Source: Pyxidicoccus xibeiensis (lineage in GTDB: Bacteria; Myxococcota; Myxococcia; Myxococcales; Myxococcaceae). From it: 64,000 nt of DNA. Shown piece after piece: positions 1 to 8,100 of the stretch. The position numbers and the translations under genes were made by a program. The first letter of the stretch is position 1; each line of letters begins with the position of its first letter. Below the pieces are notes generated by a model that was not told the origin of the DNA, searched no databases, and saw only the letters and a program-made list of their open reading frames with translations. Where the stretch lies: assembly GCF_024198175.1 (NCBI RefSeq), contig NZ_JAJVKV010000001.1, positions 1,674,001 to 1,738,000 of the forward strand, in the 5' to 3' direction.

Positions 1-503
1 CAGCCTTCCTTCGAAGGCTCCACGGGCGTGCCCGCCGGAGTCTCGCCACCGGGCGCCTCGAACGTCCCCGTGGCCGGGTCCACCGACCAGGCCGAGTACT
101 TGTGCTGCTTCACGTCCCGCAGCTTCCCGGACTCGTAGCAGACCGAGTAGATGAGGAACTGCGGGTTGACGAAGTTGGGCTGGCCATAGCGGTAGCAGTC
201 CGCCCCCGTCTCGTCGCGCTCCAGCGTAATCGGCCGCCCGAGCAGGGCGCCGACCTGGTCCGTCGTCATGCCGCCGCGCACGGACTTGATGCCGTTGGGC
301 GTGATGAGCCGGTACGTCGTCTCCTCGGCCTGCGCCAGGACCCAGAACCCCACCGCCAGCACCACGGGAACCGAGGCGGCCAGCAGCGCCAGCCCCCAGC
401 TCCCGCGACCGCGGGAGGCCCTCCCACCTTCCTGGAAGGCGGTGAAGAGGGCGCTCGAATCGTGACTCGGGACAGCTTCAGTCGTGCTCACGTCGCCTGA
501 CAT
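1..503 (-). CDS. BamE/SmpA-like single-pass membrane protein (3' end cut off)
   Basis: An open frame runs from an ATG at 503 leftwards off the window edge, giving 167 codons without a stop. Residues about 36-57 form one hydrophobic membrane segment, preceded by a polar, Gly/Arg-rich cytoplasmic tail. The extracytoplasmic part contains GGMTTDQVGALLGRP (about residues 77-91), which matches the start of the SmpA/OmlA (BamE) fold, where a Gly-Met-Thr turn leads into a helix ending in LG-x-P. BamE itself is a lipoprotein; this one has a membrane anchor and no lipobox, so only the fold is suggested. It is divergent from polyphosphate kinase and shares a 183-bp upstream region with it. The fold is an inference; the frame itself is well supported by codon use. 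Confidence 0.6.
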   Translation of the reverse strand, partial: MSGDVSTTEAVPSHDSSALFTAFQEGGRASRGRGSWGLALLAASVPVVLAVGFWVLAQAEETTYRLITPNGIKSVRGGMTTDQVGALLGRPITLERDETGADCYRYGQPNFVNPQFLIYSVCYESGKLRDVKQHKYSAWSVDPATGTFEAPGGETPAGTPVEPSKEG

Positions 504-686
504 GCAGCCCTCATAACCCGGATGCAAGAAAGTCCACGTCTCCCCACCTTTATACCTGCCTGCCCTCCGGGGGAGACATACATGCCCTGGTGGCTCGCTT
601 CCCCAGGTGACATGGAAGTTTACATTCGGGGGGTTACCAGCCTGCTACATCGTCTCCAGAGGTAGTTCACGAGGGGTCACGGAATC

Positions 687-2846
687 ATGGCGAAGCGCGG
701 TGGCGGGCGGGTGGCGCCCCAGAAACCCGTGGAGCGGGATGCCCTTCCAGCGGGCACGGAGCCGGTGGACAAGGAGCTCTTCTTCAACCGCGAGCTGTCC
801 TGGCTGGCCTTCAACGACAGGGTCCTCCAGCTCGCCGAGTCGGCCGACCTTCCCCTGCTCGAGCGGCTGAAGTTCATCTCCATCTACGCCCGCAACCTGG
901 ACGAGTTCTTCATGATTCGCGTCGCCCGCCTGCACGAGCAGGTGCGCGGCGGCGTGGCGCGGCTGGTGCCGGACGGCGCCTCGCCCACCGAGACGCTGGA
1001 CAAGCTGCACGAGGGCATCTTCGAGCAGGGCCGGCGCCACGCGGACACGTTCGAGAAGGTGCTGCGCCCCGCCCTGGCGGAGAAGGGGCTGCGCATCCTC
1101 TCCGCGAAGGAGCTGGACTCCGACCAGCGCGCCCAGGTGGACCAGCGCTTCAAGGAGCAGATATTCCCCGTGCTCACCCCGCTGGCCATCGGCCTGGGGC
1201 GGCACTTCCCGTACATCTCCAACCTGTCGCTCAGCCTCGCCGTGCTGCTGCGCGACTCGGAGGCGGACGAGGAGAGCGTGGCGCGGGTGAAGGTGCCCAA
1301 GGAGCTGCTGCCGCGCTTCCTCCCGCTGAAGGGCCACGTCTACGTCCCGCTGGAGGAGGTCATCGCCCAGCACCTGGGAGACCTCTTCCCCGGCATGGAG
1401 GTGCTGCACTGGGGCGTCTTCCGCGTCACCCGCGACGCGGACTTCACCGTGTCCGAGGACGCGGAGGACCTGCTCAAGGCCGTGGAGACGGAGCTGCGCC
1501 AGCGCCGCTTCGGCGACGTCATCCGCCTGGAGGTGCAGGCCGGCATGAGCCCCAAGCTGCTGGAGCCGCTGGTGGAGGCGCTGGGGCTGGAGGAGCGGCA
1601 GGTCTACGAGGAGCACGGCCTGGTGGGCCTGTCCGACCTGGCCGCCATCGCCTTCGGCCCCGGCTTCCCCGAGCTGAAGGACCCGCCGTGGACGCCCGTC
1701 ACCCAGCCGCGCCTGCGCCCGGACGCGGACTCGCAGGACGGCGGCACGGTGCTGTCCGCCATGCGCCGGGGAGATTTGCTCGTCCACCACCCCTACGAGT
1801 CCTTCGGCTCCTCCGTGGAGCGCTTCGTCAGCGAGTCCGTGGCCGACCCGGACGTGCTCGCCATCAAGCAGACGGTGTACCGGACGTCGGACAGCTCCCC
1901 GCTGGTGCCCGCGCTGATTACCGCCACGGAGAACGGCAAGCAGGCCGTGTGCATGGTGGAGCTCAAGGCGCGCTTCGACGAGCGCACCAACATCAAGTGG
2001 GCCAACGCGCTGGAAGAGGCGGGCGTCCACGTGGTGTATGGGATTCCGTCCCTGAAGACGCACGCGAAGGCCATCCTCATCGTCCGGCGCGAGGGCGAGC
2101 GGGTGCGCCACTACGTGCACATCGGCACCGGCAACTACAACCCGAAGACGGCGCGCCTCTACACGGACCTGGGCCTGTTCACCCGGGACCCGGACATCGG
2201 CGCGGACGTGGCGGACCTCTTCAACTACCTCACCGGGTTCGGCCGCCCCAAGTCCTTCCGCAAGCTGCTGGTGGCGCCGCTCACCATGCGCCAGGGGCTG
2301 ATGGAGGAAATCAAGCGCACCATCATGGCGCACACGCTGGAGCGCCCCTCGCGCATCCAGATGAAGATGAACGCGCTGGTGGACCCGGCCATCATCCGCG
2401 CCCTCTACGACGCGTCGCGCGCGGGGGTGAAGGTGGAGCTGAACGTGCGCGGCATCTGCTGCCTGCGCCCCGGCGTGCCCGGCGTGTCGGAGAACATCCG
2501 CGTGGTGTCCGTGCTGGGCCGCTTCCTGGAGCACTCGCGCGTCTACCTCTTCGAGCGCGGGCCCGAGATGCGCTGCTACATCGGCTCCGCGGACCTGATG
2601 CCCCGCAACCTGGACCACCGCGTGGAAATCCTCGCGCCGGTGGAGGACCCCACCCTGGCCGCCCAGGTGCGCGACTCGCTGGAGCGCTGCCTCAGCGACA
2701 CCATCTCCGCGTGGGAGCTGGAGGCCAACGGCCACTGGCGCCGCCGCGTGCCGGCCTCCGTCGCGGACAAGCGCTCCGCGCAGGGCGAGCTGATGGAGCG
2801 CGCCACCCGCATGGCCCAGTTCCAGGGCGGCCGTCCCCTGCCCTGA
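687..2846 (+). CDS. ppk: Polyphosphate kinase 1
   Basis: Cytoplasmic or membrane-associated enzyme that reversibly makes inorganic polyphosphate from ATP. At 719 aa it is close to the usual PPK1 length. The N domain begins with FFNRELSWLAFNDRVL (about residue 32) and the IYARNLDEFFMIR block. Both phospholipase-D-like catalytic blocks are visible: SLKTHAKA with His459 (equivalent to the phosphorylated His435 of E. coli) and GRFLEHSRVYLF with His616 (equivalent to His592). HIGTGNYNPKTARLYTDLG is also diagnostic. The ATG at 687 follows a weak purine run; no exopolyphosphatase (ppx) is adjacent. In myxobacteria polyphosphate is linked to stress and development, but nothing here shows how the gene is controlled. 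It ends just before a hairpin shared with a convergent gene. Confidence 0.96.
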   Translation: MAKRGGGRVAPQKPVERDALPAGTEPVDKELFFNRELSWLAFNDRVLQLAESADLPLLERLKFISIYARNLDEFFMIRVARLHEQVRGGVARLVPDGASPTETLDKLHEGIFEQGRRHADTFEKVLRPALAEKGLRILSAKELDSDQRAQVDQRFKEQIFPVLTPLAIGLGRHFPYISNLSLSLAVLLRDSEADEESVARVKVPKELLPRFLPLKGHVYVPLEEVIAQHLGDLFPGMEVLHWGVFRVTRDADFTVSEDAEDLLKAVETELRQRRFGDVIRLEVQAGMSPKLLEPLVEALGLEERQVYEEHGLVGLSDLAAIAFGPGFPELKDPPWTPVTQPRLRPDADSQDGGTVLSAMRRGDLLVHHPYESFGSSVERFVSESVADPDVLAIKQTVYRTSDSSPLVPALITATENGKQAVCMVELKARFDERTNIKWANALEEAGVHVVYGIPSLKTHAKAILIVRREGERVRHYVHIGTGNYNPKTARLYTDLGLFTRDPDIGADVADLFNYLTGFGRPKSFRKLLVAPLTMRQGLMEEIKRTIMAHTLERPSRIQMKMNALVDPAIIRALYDASRAGVKVELNVRGICCLRPGVPGVSENIRVVSVLGRFLEHSRVYLFERGPEMRCYIGSADLMPRNLDHRVEILAPVEDPTLAAQVRDSLERCLSDTISAWELEANGHWRRRVPASVADKRSAQGELMERATRMAQFQGGRPLP

Positions 2847-2853
2847 AGACGGC

Positions 2854-2890
2854 GACGCCGGTGCTCCCGACCGAGGGGCGCACCGGCGTC
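2854..2890. terminator. Hairpin between convergent ppk and lipoprotein genes
   Basis: GACGCCGGTG (2854-2863) and CACCGGCGTC (2881-2890) form a perfect 10-bp stem with a 17-nt loop, lying between two convergent stop codons. There is no clear T-tract, so efficiency is uncertain; position suggests a bidirectional terminator. Confidence 0.5.
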
Positions 2891-2915
2891 TTCACACCGT
2901 CAGCGGCGTGGCTCT

Positions 2916-3890
2916 TCAGATTTCGTGGGTGATGTGCTGCAGCACCGCCACCCGGTTCGTCTGGGGGAAGTAGAAGACGTAGACGTGGTGGTAGTCCTTG
3001 GCGCCCGGGGCCACCGCGTAGCTGGCGTAGTAGTGCGCCACCTGGGGAATGGCGCCGCTGGCCAGCTCGGCCGGCAGCACCTGCTGCAGCTCCAGCCACC
3101 AGGAGCCGTGGTGGTCGAGGAACTCCGCCCAGGACTCGGTGTTGGGCCAGCGCTCGAAGCGGTGGTAGTCGAACAGCTCGCCCAGCGACGCCTGCGCCGC
3201 GGCCAGCGCCACCGGGTCGAGCAGCTGCGGGCCCTGCACGGTGTACGTGTGCAGCGTGCCGTCGCACCAGTTCTCGCCGGTGTCGCAGCGCGCGTTGCCC
3301 GCCGCCATGGCCGCCGCCAGCCCGCTGCTCAGCGGCAGGCTGCCCAGCGCCAGCGGCCCGCACGTGCCGTTGATGCAGTCCAGCTGCAGCCGGAAGCGCT
3401 TGCCCACGCCCGAGCCGGAGGACACCACCGCCAGGTACTCGCCCGCCTGCGGCAACGACACGGCGGCAAGCTTCGACAGCTGCCCGTAGCCCGAGTCGTC
3501 ATCCAGCACGACCATGTTCGTGCCCCAGCTGCCGCTGGCCAGCCGCGGCCCGTACACGAACAGGCCCGTGTCCAGGTACATGCTGCTGCCCAGGTGCGTG
3601 ACTTCCAGCCGCACCTGCGCGCCCGCCTGCGCCTGGAAGGCGAAGGAGAAGTACTGCGGGTTCGCCGTGAACTGCGCCTGCACCGAGCCGCCGAGCGTCA
3701 CCGGGCCCAGGAAGGTCGTACTGTCCACGATGTTGCCGCTCGCGGGCGCCGGAGGCGGATACAGGACCGCCTGCGCGCTCTCACCGAGCTGCGCGACACC
3801 GTCGACTTCGGGGACTTCCGCTTGACCGCACGCGCCCAGCGCCAGCGCGGAGAGCGCCCAGCGAAACGAATGCACCAGCTTGCCACGCAT
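2916..3890 (-). CDS. Putative lipoprotein with PPC-like beta domain
   Basis: A 324-aa exported protein. The signal peptide ends in a lipobox (LALGAC, Cys21), so it should be lipid-anchored. Residues about 70-170 (TFLGPVTLGG...YFSFAFQAQAGAQVRLEV, then LPQAGEYLAVVSSGSG) look like a bacterial pre-peptidase C-terminal (PPC) beta-sandwich, a domain common in secreted myxobacterial proteins. The C-terminal half has a CDTGENWCDGTLHTYTV block with two cysteines and an aromatic-rich end (HHVYVFYF); I do not recognise a catalytic motif. The start ATG at 3890 has AAGGAAG about 8 nt upstream. It is a single gene, tail-to-tail with ppk. Role unknown; envelope or extracellular. Confidence 0.7.
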   Translation of the reverse strand: MRGKLVHSFRWALSALALGACGQAEVPEVDGVAQLGESAQAVLYPPPAPASGNIVDSTTFLGPVTLGGSVQAQFTANPQYFSFAFQAQAGAQVRLEVTHLGSSMYLDTGLFVYGPRLASGSWGTNMVVLDDDSGYGQLSKLAAVSLPQAGEYLAVVSSGSGVGKRFRLQLDCINGTCGPLALGSLPLSSGLAAAMAAGNARCDTGENWCDGTLHTYTVQGPQLLDPVALAAAQASLGELFDYHRFERWPNTESWAEFLDHHGSWWLELQQVLPAELASGAIPQVAHYYASYAVAPGAKDYHHVYVFYFPQTNRVAVLQHITHEI

Positions 3891-4021
3891 GACTCACTTC
3901 CTTCGGGGGTGGGGGAGGGACACAGGGATGTCCCGGAAAACGTGGCGCGCCTTTGCCACACCCGAAGGCTGCAATTCAAGCGATAACGGCTTTTTCCATC
4001 ATCTTGAAATACAGCAGTGCG

Positions 4022-5167
4022 TCATTCCTCGCGGCTGCCGAGGATGCCACGGGCGGCGTCCTCGCGGCGGTGGACCTCCACCTCGTGGACCTCGCGCCAC
4101 TGAATCCACCCGGCGCGGGCGGCGTGGCGGGCCGCCGCGGTGGTGTCGTCCACGACGAGCAGCTGGCTGCCGGCCTCGCGGATGTCCAGGCCGATGCGCT
4201 CCAGCTCCTGGGCGCGCAGGGGGTGGCCGGGCACGGTGCGGATGTAGACGCAGAGGATGCGGCCGGGGAACTCGCGGACGATGGTGCGGTAGTGCTCCGC
4301 GTCCTCCTGGCCGCTGTCGCCGATGAGGATGAAGGGCAGCCGCTGCATCGTCTCCATCAGCCCGCGAATCTTCTCCAGCTTGTGGCCGTGCCCGCCGCCG
4401 GGCGCGAAGCCGGTGCTGGACAGGCCCCAGTCGCGCAGGAGCAGCGGCCCGGTGGGGATGTGGTGCAGCGCGAGGAACTCGTCCAGGTGCTCGTACAGGT
4501 TCCAGGGGCTGCTGGAGACGTAGAAGATGGGGTTGTCGGCCTCGCCGCCCCGGCCGCGCTGCAGCGCCTCGTAGAAGGCGTCCACGCCGGGGAAGGGCAG
4601 GCGCACGCGGTGCTCGGTGAGGAAGAGCGCCCAGGCGCGCTTGAGGACGTCGGTGACGCCGGTGACGATGACGGTGTCGTCGATGTCGCTGATGACGCCG
4701 TACTCGGCGCTCGAGCCCGCCACGCGCACCGGCGCGGCCACGCGCGGCACGCCCTCGGCCTCCGGGGACAGCAGCTCCAGCTCCACCATGTGCCAGCCCG
4801 AGCGCACCCCCTCCGGCGGCGGCACCCACAGCTCCAGGAAGCCCTCCTCGTCGGTGGTGCCCTCCCAGCGCTTGTCACCCCAGCGCACCGCCACGTGCGC
4901 GCCGGGGATTTCGCGCGTCATGTAGCGCTTGTAGGAGGCGATGGCGCTGCCCACCAGCGTGTGCCGCTGCTGGGGCGGGCGCACGTGCCGGTCCTCCAGG
5001 ACGCGGGCCTTGATGACGGCGCGCTCGGCGGTGCCGTAGCCCCGGTAGGGAAGGATGCGCAGGGGCGGGGCGATTCCCAGCTTCTGGCGCAGCCGTCGGC
5101 TCAGTGCGTCGTAGTGGGCGTCCACGCGGACGGCGAGGCGGTAGAAGGCTGGGAAGAGGTCGGCCAT
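4022..5167 (-). CDS. App1/DUF2183-family phosphatase
   Basis: A 381-aa protein of the phosphatidate phosphatase App1 (DUF2183) family. The C-terminal half is a HAD-type catalytic domain: YGVISDIDDTVIVTGV carries the DxDxT nucleophile motif, FYVSSSPWNLYEHL the second, and LILIGDSGQEDAEHY-like sequence (FILIGDSGQEDAEHY) the acidic motif. The N-terminal part (HTLVGSAIASYKRYM, then GFLELWVPPPEG) is the beta-rich region that precedes the HAD domain in bacterial members. In yeast App1 dephosphorylates phosphatidate; bacterial substrates are not established. A longer frame starts at 5278, but MADLFPAFYR at 5167 is where family-like sequence begins, so I chose it. There is no signal peptide, so it is probably cytoplasmic. 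Divergent from the small secreted gene at 5323. Confidence 0.85.
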   Translation of the reverse strand: MADLFPAFYRLAVRVDAHYDALSRRLRQKLGIAPPLRILPYRGYGTAERAVIKARVLEDRHVRPPQQRHTLVGSAIASYKRYMTREIPGAHVAVRWGDKRWEGTTDEEGFLELWVPPPEGVRSGWHMVELELLSPEAEGVPRVAAPVRVAGSSAEYGVISDIDDTVIVTGVTDVLKRAWALFLTEHRVRLPFPGVDAFYEALQRGRGGEADNPIFYVSSSPWNLYEHLDEFLALHHIPTGPLLLRDWGLSSTGFAPGGGHGHKLEKIRGLMETMQRLPFILIGDSGQEDAEHYRTIVREFPGRILCVYIRTVPGHPLRAQELERIGLDIREAGSQLLVVDDTTAAARHAARAGWIQWREVHEVEVHRREDAARGILGSREE

Positions 5168-5322
5168 GGCGCAGGGCGTAAAGAGTGTCGGCCCGGGACT
5201 GTAGAAGACTCCGAGGGCCGAGCGGGGCAATCCCGCACGGAGGCGACGCCGGGCCAACACAGCCGGCAGGGCCGCCACCCTCCGTATCTCCCATCAGCAA
5301 TCCCCCAACCAGGAGCTTCGCC

Positions 5323-5760
5323 TTGCTGCGTCATTCCTCCCGCTGGTTCCTCGCCGCCGCCACCGCCTTCGTGCTGGTCAGCACCGCGGCCACGGCCCAG
5401 GCCACGTCGAGCATCACCTTCCAGTCGCCGTCGCAGGGCTGGAATGTCTTCGGTTCCTCCAACCCCCTGCCCTACGGCAGCACGGCGGCCATCCTCTACA
5501 GCGCCGACCGCCTGACGGCGTGCCGCGGCGACTACAATGGCGGCCCGGGCTGGAGCATCTACGGGTACTACCAGCTCAACGGCGGCACGGTGCAGAGCTT
5601 CTGGGTGGCGGGCGCCAAGCCCTACCCCACCGTGCCCGCGCCCTCCATCACGCTCAACCAGACGGGCAACCTGAAGGTGTGGTTCCAGAACACCAGTCGC
5701 TGGGGCTGCTCGGCGTACGACTCCAACTACGGCAACAACTTCAGCTTCACCGTGCAGTGA
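5323..5760 (+). CDS. Small secreted protein of unknown function
   Basis: A 145-aa exported protein. I place the start at TTG 5323 because AGGAG sits at 5311-5315 with ideal 7-nt spacing, and because translation from there gives a clean signal peptide (RHSSRWFLAAATAFVLVSTAATAQA) with an Ala-x-Ala cleavage site near residue 27. The mature ~118 aa is rich in Ser, Gly, Tyr, Trp and Asn (for example GWSIYGYYQLNGG and WFQNTSRWGCSAYDSNYG), with two cysteines that could pair. This suggests a small beta-sandwich secreted protein. I do not recognise a family. A strong hairpin follows the stop. Confidence 0.75.
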   Translation: MLRHSSRWFLAAATAFVLVSTAATAQATSSITFQSPSQGWNVFGSSNPLPYGSTAAILYSADRLTACRGDYNGGPGWSIYGYYQLNGGTVQSFWVAGAKPYPTVPAPSITLNQTGNLKVWFQNTSRWGCSAYDSNYGNNFSFTVQ

Positions 5761-5772
5761 CGTGAGCAGTGT

Positions 5773-5808
5773 CCCGGGAGCGCGGAAGGCAGCCTCCGCG
5801 CTCCCGGG
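5773..5808. terminator. Strong bidirectional hairpin terminator
   Basis: CCCGGGAGCGCGGA (5773-5786) pairs perfectly with TCCGCGCTCCCGGG (5795-5808) around an 8-nt loop, in the 56 bp between two convergent stop codons. No T-tract, but stem length and position argue for transcription termination on both strands. Confidence 0.7.
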
Positions 5809-5816
5809 TGTCTCCG

Positions 5817-6335
5817 TCAGTGGGGCCGGGTGACGAGCTCCTCGCGGCCGATGGGGCTCAAGCCCGCCGAGAGCAGCCTGCGCGCGGCGAGCACCGACAC
5901 GCAGTCCTCCGTGCTGTGGATGTCGCCGTAGAAGGTGAGCAGCGTGGCCGGGTCCACCACGCGCACGCCGCCGGCCTCCACCGAGGGCACGCGCCGCACG
6001 AAGACGTCCAGGATGACCTTGCCACCCGCGTCGTGCCGCGCGTAGCGGTAGAAGTGCGTGGACGTGGCGTCGAAGCGCGTCCAGATGCGGTGGTAGCCCC
6101 GGGCGGTGAGCACCGGCACCAGCTCCGGGAAGCGCGAGGGCGCAACGAAGAGGTCCACGTCCTTGTGGTCGTGGAACAGCTTCAGCTCCTCGTGCGGCGG
6201 AGCCATGAAGTGCCAGGCCCAGCCTCCGGACACCGTCACCCACGGCGCCAGCGCGCGCACCTCCACTTCCGAGACGCGCAGGCGCTCGGCGGTCCAGGGC
6301 TCGTTCGCCCGCTTCGGATTGCGTGGGTCTCCCAT
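5817..6335 (-). CDS. Nucleotidyltransferase-fold protein (aminoglycoside-adenylyltransferase-like)
   Basis: A 172-aa protein. WVTVSGGWAWHFMAPPHEELKL... followed by FHDHKDVDLFVAPSRF is the signature of the small minimal-nucleotidyltransferase fold: a Gly-Gly-Trp turn, then an His/Asp-rich DVDLF strand supplying metal ligands, as in ANT(2'')-like and AbiEii-type proteins. A later DVFVRRVPSV strand could supply a third acid. The fold is inferred from these motifs; substrate is unknown, and resistance should not be assumed. The start ATG at 6335 has AGAGGAC 6-7 nt upstream. It lies 74 bp downstream of, and in the same direction as, the MRJP-family gene, so the two may be co-transcribed from the operator-controlled promoter at about 7.6 kb. 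Confidence 0.6.
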   Translation of the reverse strand: MGDPRNPKRANEPWTAERLRVSEVEVRALAPWVTVSGGWAWHFMAPPHEELKLFHDHKDVDLFVAPSRFPELVPVLTARGYHRIWTRFDATSTHFYRYARHDAGGKVILDVFVRRVPSVEAGGVRVVDPATLLTFYGDIHSTEDCVSVLAARRLLSAGLSPIGREELVTRPH

Positions 6336-6409
6336 GGCCGTGTCCTCTCGTGCGCTGGCCGGACGCGGGCGGCGGGGAGGGCCTGACAGGGAGCGGGAGT
6401 GCTCGCGCT

Positions 6410-7603
6410 TCACATCCCCGCCACGCCGGCGATGCCGGGCTTGAACCGGTAGATGAAGTACGGGGCGTTGGCCGCGATGTGCGCCTTCGACTGGAGCATC
6501 TGGTGAGGGATGGCGCTGTCGGCCACGTACAGCCAGCCGTCCGGCCCATGGCTGAGCGCGTCCGCCCAGCGGATGCGCGGCGACTTCACCAGCGTCTCCA
6601 GCCGGCCATCCGGACTCATGCGCAGCACCGCGCCGTGCTCCACGTCGGTAATCAGCACGTTGCCCTCCGCGTCCGCGCTCAGGCCGTCGTTGAGCGGCTT
6701 GCGCCCCACGGCCTGCACGCGCTTCTCCAGCTCCGCGGCACTGAGGGATGCGTCTCGCAGGTCCGCCGTGCGCACCCGGTGCATGGTGTCGTGGTTCATC
6801 GCCGCGAACCACACCCACTCGTCCGCCGGGTCCACCGCGATGCCATCCACGCCCGCCTTCAGCGCGGCGAGCCCGCCGAAGAACACCATGTCCTTGATGG
6901 GATTGCGGATGATGTAGTCCCGCGGGAGCACGGACGCGTGCCCGTCCAGCACGCGGCGCGCGCGCTTCGCCGTCACGTCGTACACCACGAGCCCCGGACT
7001 CTTCCGCCAGAAGGCCACGTCGGCGATGAACACCGTCTCGCCCTTCGCGTCCACGCGCAGGTCCTGGAGGAAGGAGCCCGGCGGCGCCACGTCCGGCGGG
7101 AAGGCGAACTCGTGGGCCACATGCCCCGTGGCCAGCTCGAAGGCCAGCAGCCGGGGCATGCCCATGCCGTGGTTGCCGTGGTCGATGACCCACAGCCAGT
7201 CCCGCCGGTCGATGGTGATGCCCAGCGGCGTCTCGAGCAGCTTCGCCTGGAGCGCGAGGGCGGGGAACGGCACCGGCTTGCCGTCCACCCACTCCATCAG
7301 CTTCGCGCCCTCCGGCCGGCTCTCCGGGTGGATGGTGAAGAACAGGCGCCCCGTGGACGACGCCGCCACGTTGCCCACCGGCTCCTGGCTCACCGCCGCC
7401 ACCTCCAGCGCGCTGTCCGGCAGCAGCGGCATGCCCGACACATCCGGATACGGCTCACCGCCCCCGTAGCGCAGGCGCATGCCCAGCGCGGCGAGCAGCA
7501 GCAGCGTCACCACCCCGCCCACGAGCTTGAGGAACCCCACGCCCCGGCGCACCGGAACGGCGGGGGATGCAGCACCAGGAACAGAGGAAGTCGGAGCAGC
7601 CAC
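6410..7603 (-). CDS. Major royal jelly protein (yellow)-family beta-propeller
   Basis: A 397-aa protein starting at GTG 7603 with GAGG 5 nt upstream. An N-terminal membrane segment (about residues 26-42, KLVGGVVTLLLLAALGMRL) anchors or exports it. The rest reads as a yellow/MRJP-family beta-propeller: ETPLGITIDRRDWLWVIDHGN, FLQDLRVDAKGETVFIADVAF, and WVWFAAMNHDTMHRVRTADL are blocks I associate with this family, as is the C-terminal GHGPDGWLYVADS-like strand. Insect relatives include dopachrome-conversion enzymes; bacterial functions are not known. Two perfect palindromic operators lie 15-54 bp upstream of the start codon, implying tight repression by a dimeric regulator encoded elsewhere. Likely first gene of an operon with the nucleotidyltransferase-like gene. 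Confidence 0.8.
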   Translation of the reverse strand: MAAPTSSVPGAASPAVPVRRGVGFLKLVGGVVTLLLLAALGMRLRYGGGEPYPDVSGMPLLPDSALEVAAVSQEPVGNVAASSTGRLFFTIHPESRPEGAKLMEWVDGKPVPFPALALQAKLLETPLGITIDRRDWLWVIDHGNHGMGMPRLLAFELATGHVAHEFAFPPDVAPPGSFLQDLRVDAKGETVFIADVAFWRKSPGLVVYDVTAKRARRVLDGHASVLPRDYIIRNPIKDMVFFGGLAALKAGVDGIAVDPADEWVWFAAMNHDTMHRVRTADLRDASLSAAELEKRVQAVGRKPLNDGLSADAEGNVLITDVEHGAVLRMSPDGRLETLVKSPRIRWADALSHGPDGWLYVADSAIPHQMLQSKAHIAANAPYFIYRFKPGIAGVAGM

Positions 7604-7617
7604 GGGCGCCTCAGTGG

Positions 7618-7657
7618 AAATGACCTTGAGTCATATGTAAATGACTACGGGTCATTT
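7618..7657 (-). promoter_or_regulatory. Two tandem palindromic operators upstream of the MRJP-family gene
   Basis: Two 19-bp sites of the form AAATGAC-N5-GTCATWT lie at 7618-7636 and 7639-7657, with spacers CTTGA and TACGG. Their centres are exactly 21 bp (two helical turns) apart, so two dimers would bind the same face. They begin 15 bp upstream of the GTG at 7603. The symmetry and half-site spacing resemble TetR- or MarR-family operators; no such regulator gene lies in the window. Confidence 0.65.
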
Positions 7658-7793
7658 GTCGAGACGACGTGCTCCGGGAGGAGGGCCGTCGACCCGGCTC
7701 CCATACGGGGCACGAGGCGGTCCGGTTCTCAGGGTCCGATTCCCCAAGTCGATGGAACGGTCCCGTGCGGCCCGGCGACGCAGCCCCTGGCCT

Positions 7794-7863
7794 GGAAGGA
7801 ACGTTCATTCCGGCGCGGCGGCTCCTTCTCCTGCCTCCGGCCCCTGGAAGGAACGTTCATTCC
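7794..7863. repeat. Two copies of an 18-bp GAACGTTC-centred palindrome
   Basis: GGAAGGAACGTTCATTCC occurs at 7794-7811 and 7846-7863 (52 bp apart), each inside a shared 30-bp block that continues with a GC-rich GGCGCGGCGG tail. The same palindrome family recurs four times at 49645-49832, so it is a dispersed repeat and not a feature of one promoter. Confidence 0.85.
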
Positions 7864-8100
7864 GGCGCGGCGGTCGGCCCCGCTCCTCCCCGACCCGAGT
7901 GGGCAGGCGGGACCTCATGCACGGATCATCCGCTGTCTGAGTCCGTCGCACCCATCCGGCATTCAGCCCATATGTGCACGGCGTCGATGAGCACATCTCA
8001 CGGCGAGGCGTGCCCGCCGCATCGTGCGGTACCCATCGCTTCAGGGAGGGCACCACGGATGACCGCGCGGCGGACATACCCCAGCAGGTAGTGTGAATCC

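Larger units (their letters stand above)
7604..8100. other. Intergenic region between divergent genes (497 bp)
   Basis: From left to right it holds the tandem operators (7618-7657), the two GAACGTTC palindromes (7794-7863) and about 230 bp with no structure I can name. Short frames across the palindromes read as degenerate repeats and are not credible genes. Confidence 0.6.

Noticed and set aside
645..2735. Long open frame antisense to ppk (696 codons)
   Set aside because: Composition is His/Arg/Gln/Val-rich with no motif, and it lies exactly opposite a well-supported gene. Such frames are a by-product of GC-rich third positions; the same holds for plus-strand frames opposite 4022-5167, 38681-40126 and minus-strand frames opposite 59511-61280.
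7794..7863. CRISPR-like repeat pair
   Set aside because: Only two copies, palindromic and separated by GC-rich conserved tails rather than unique spacers; no cas genes. The same applies to 49645-49832 and 24557-24760.
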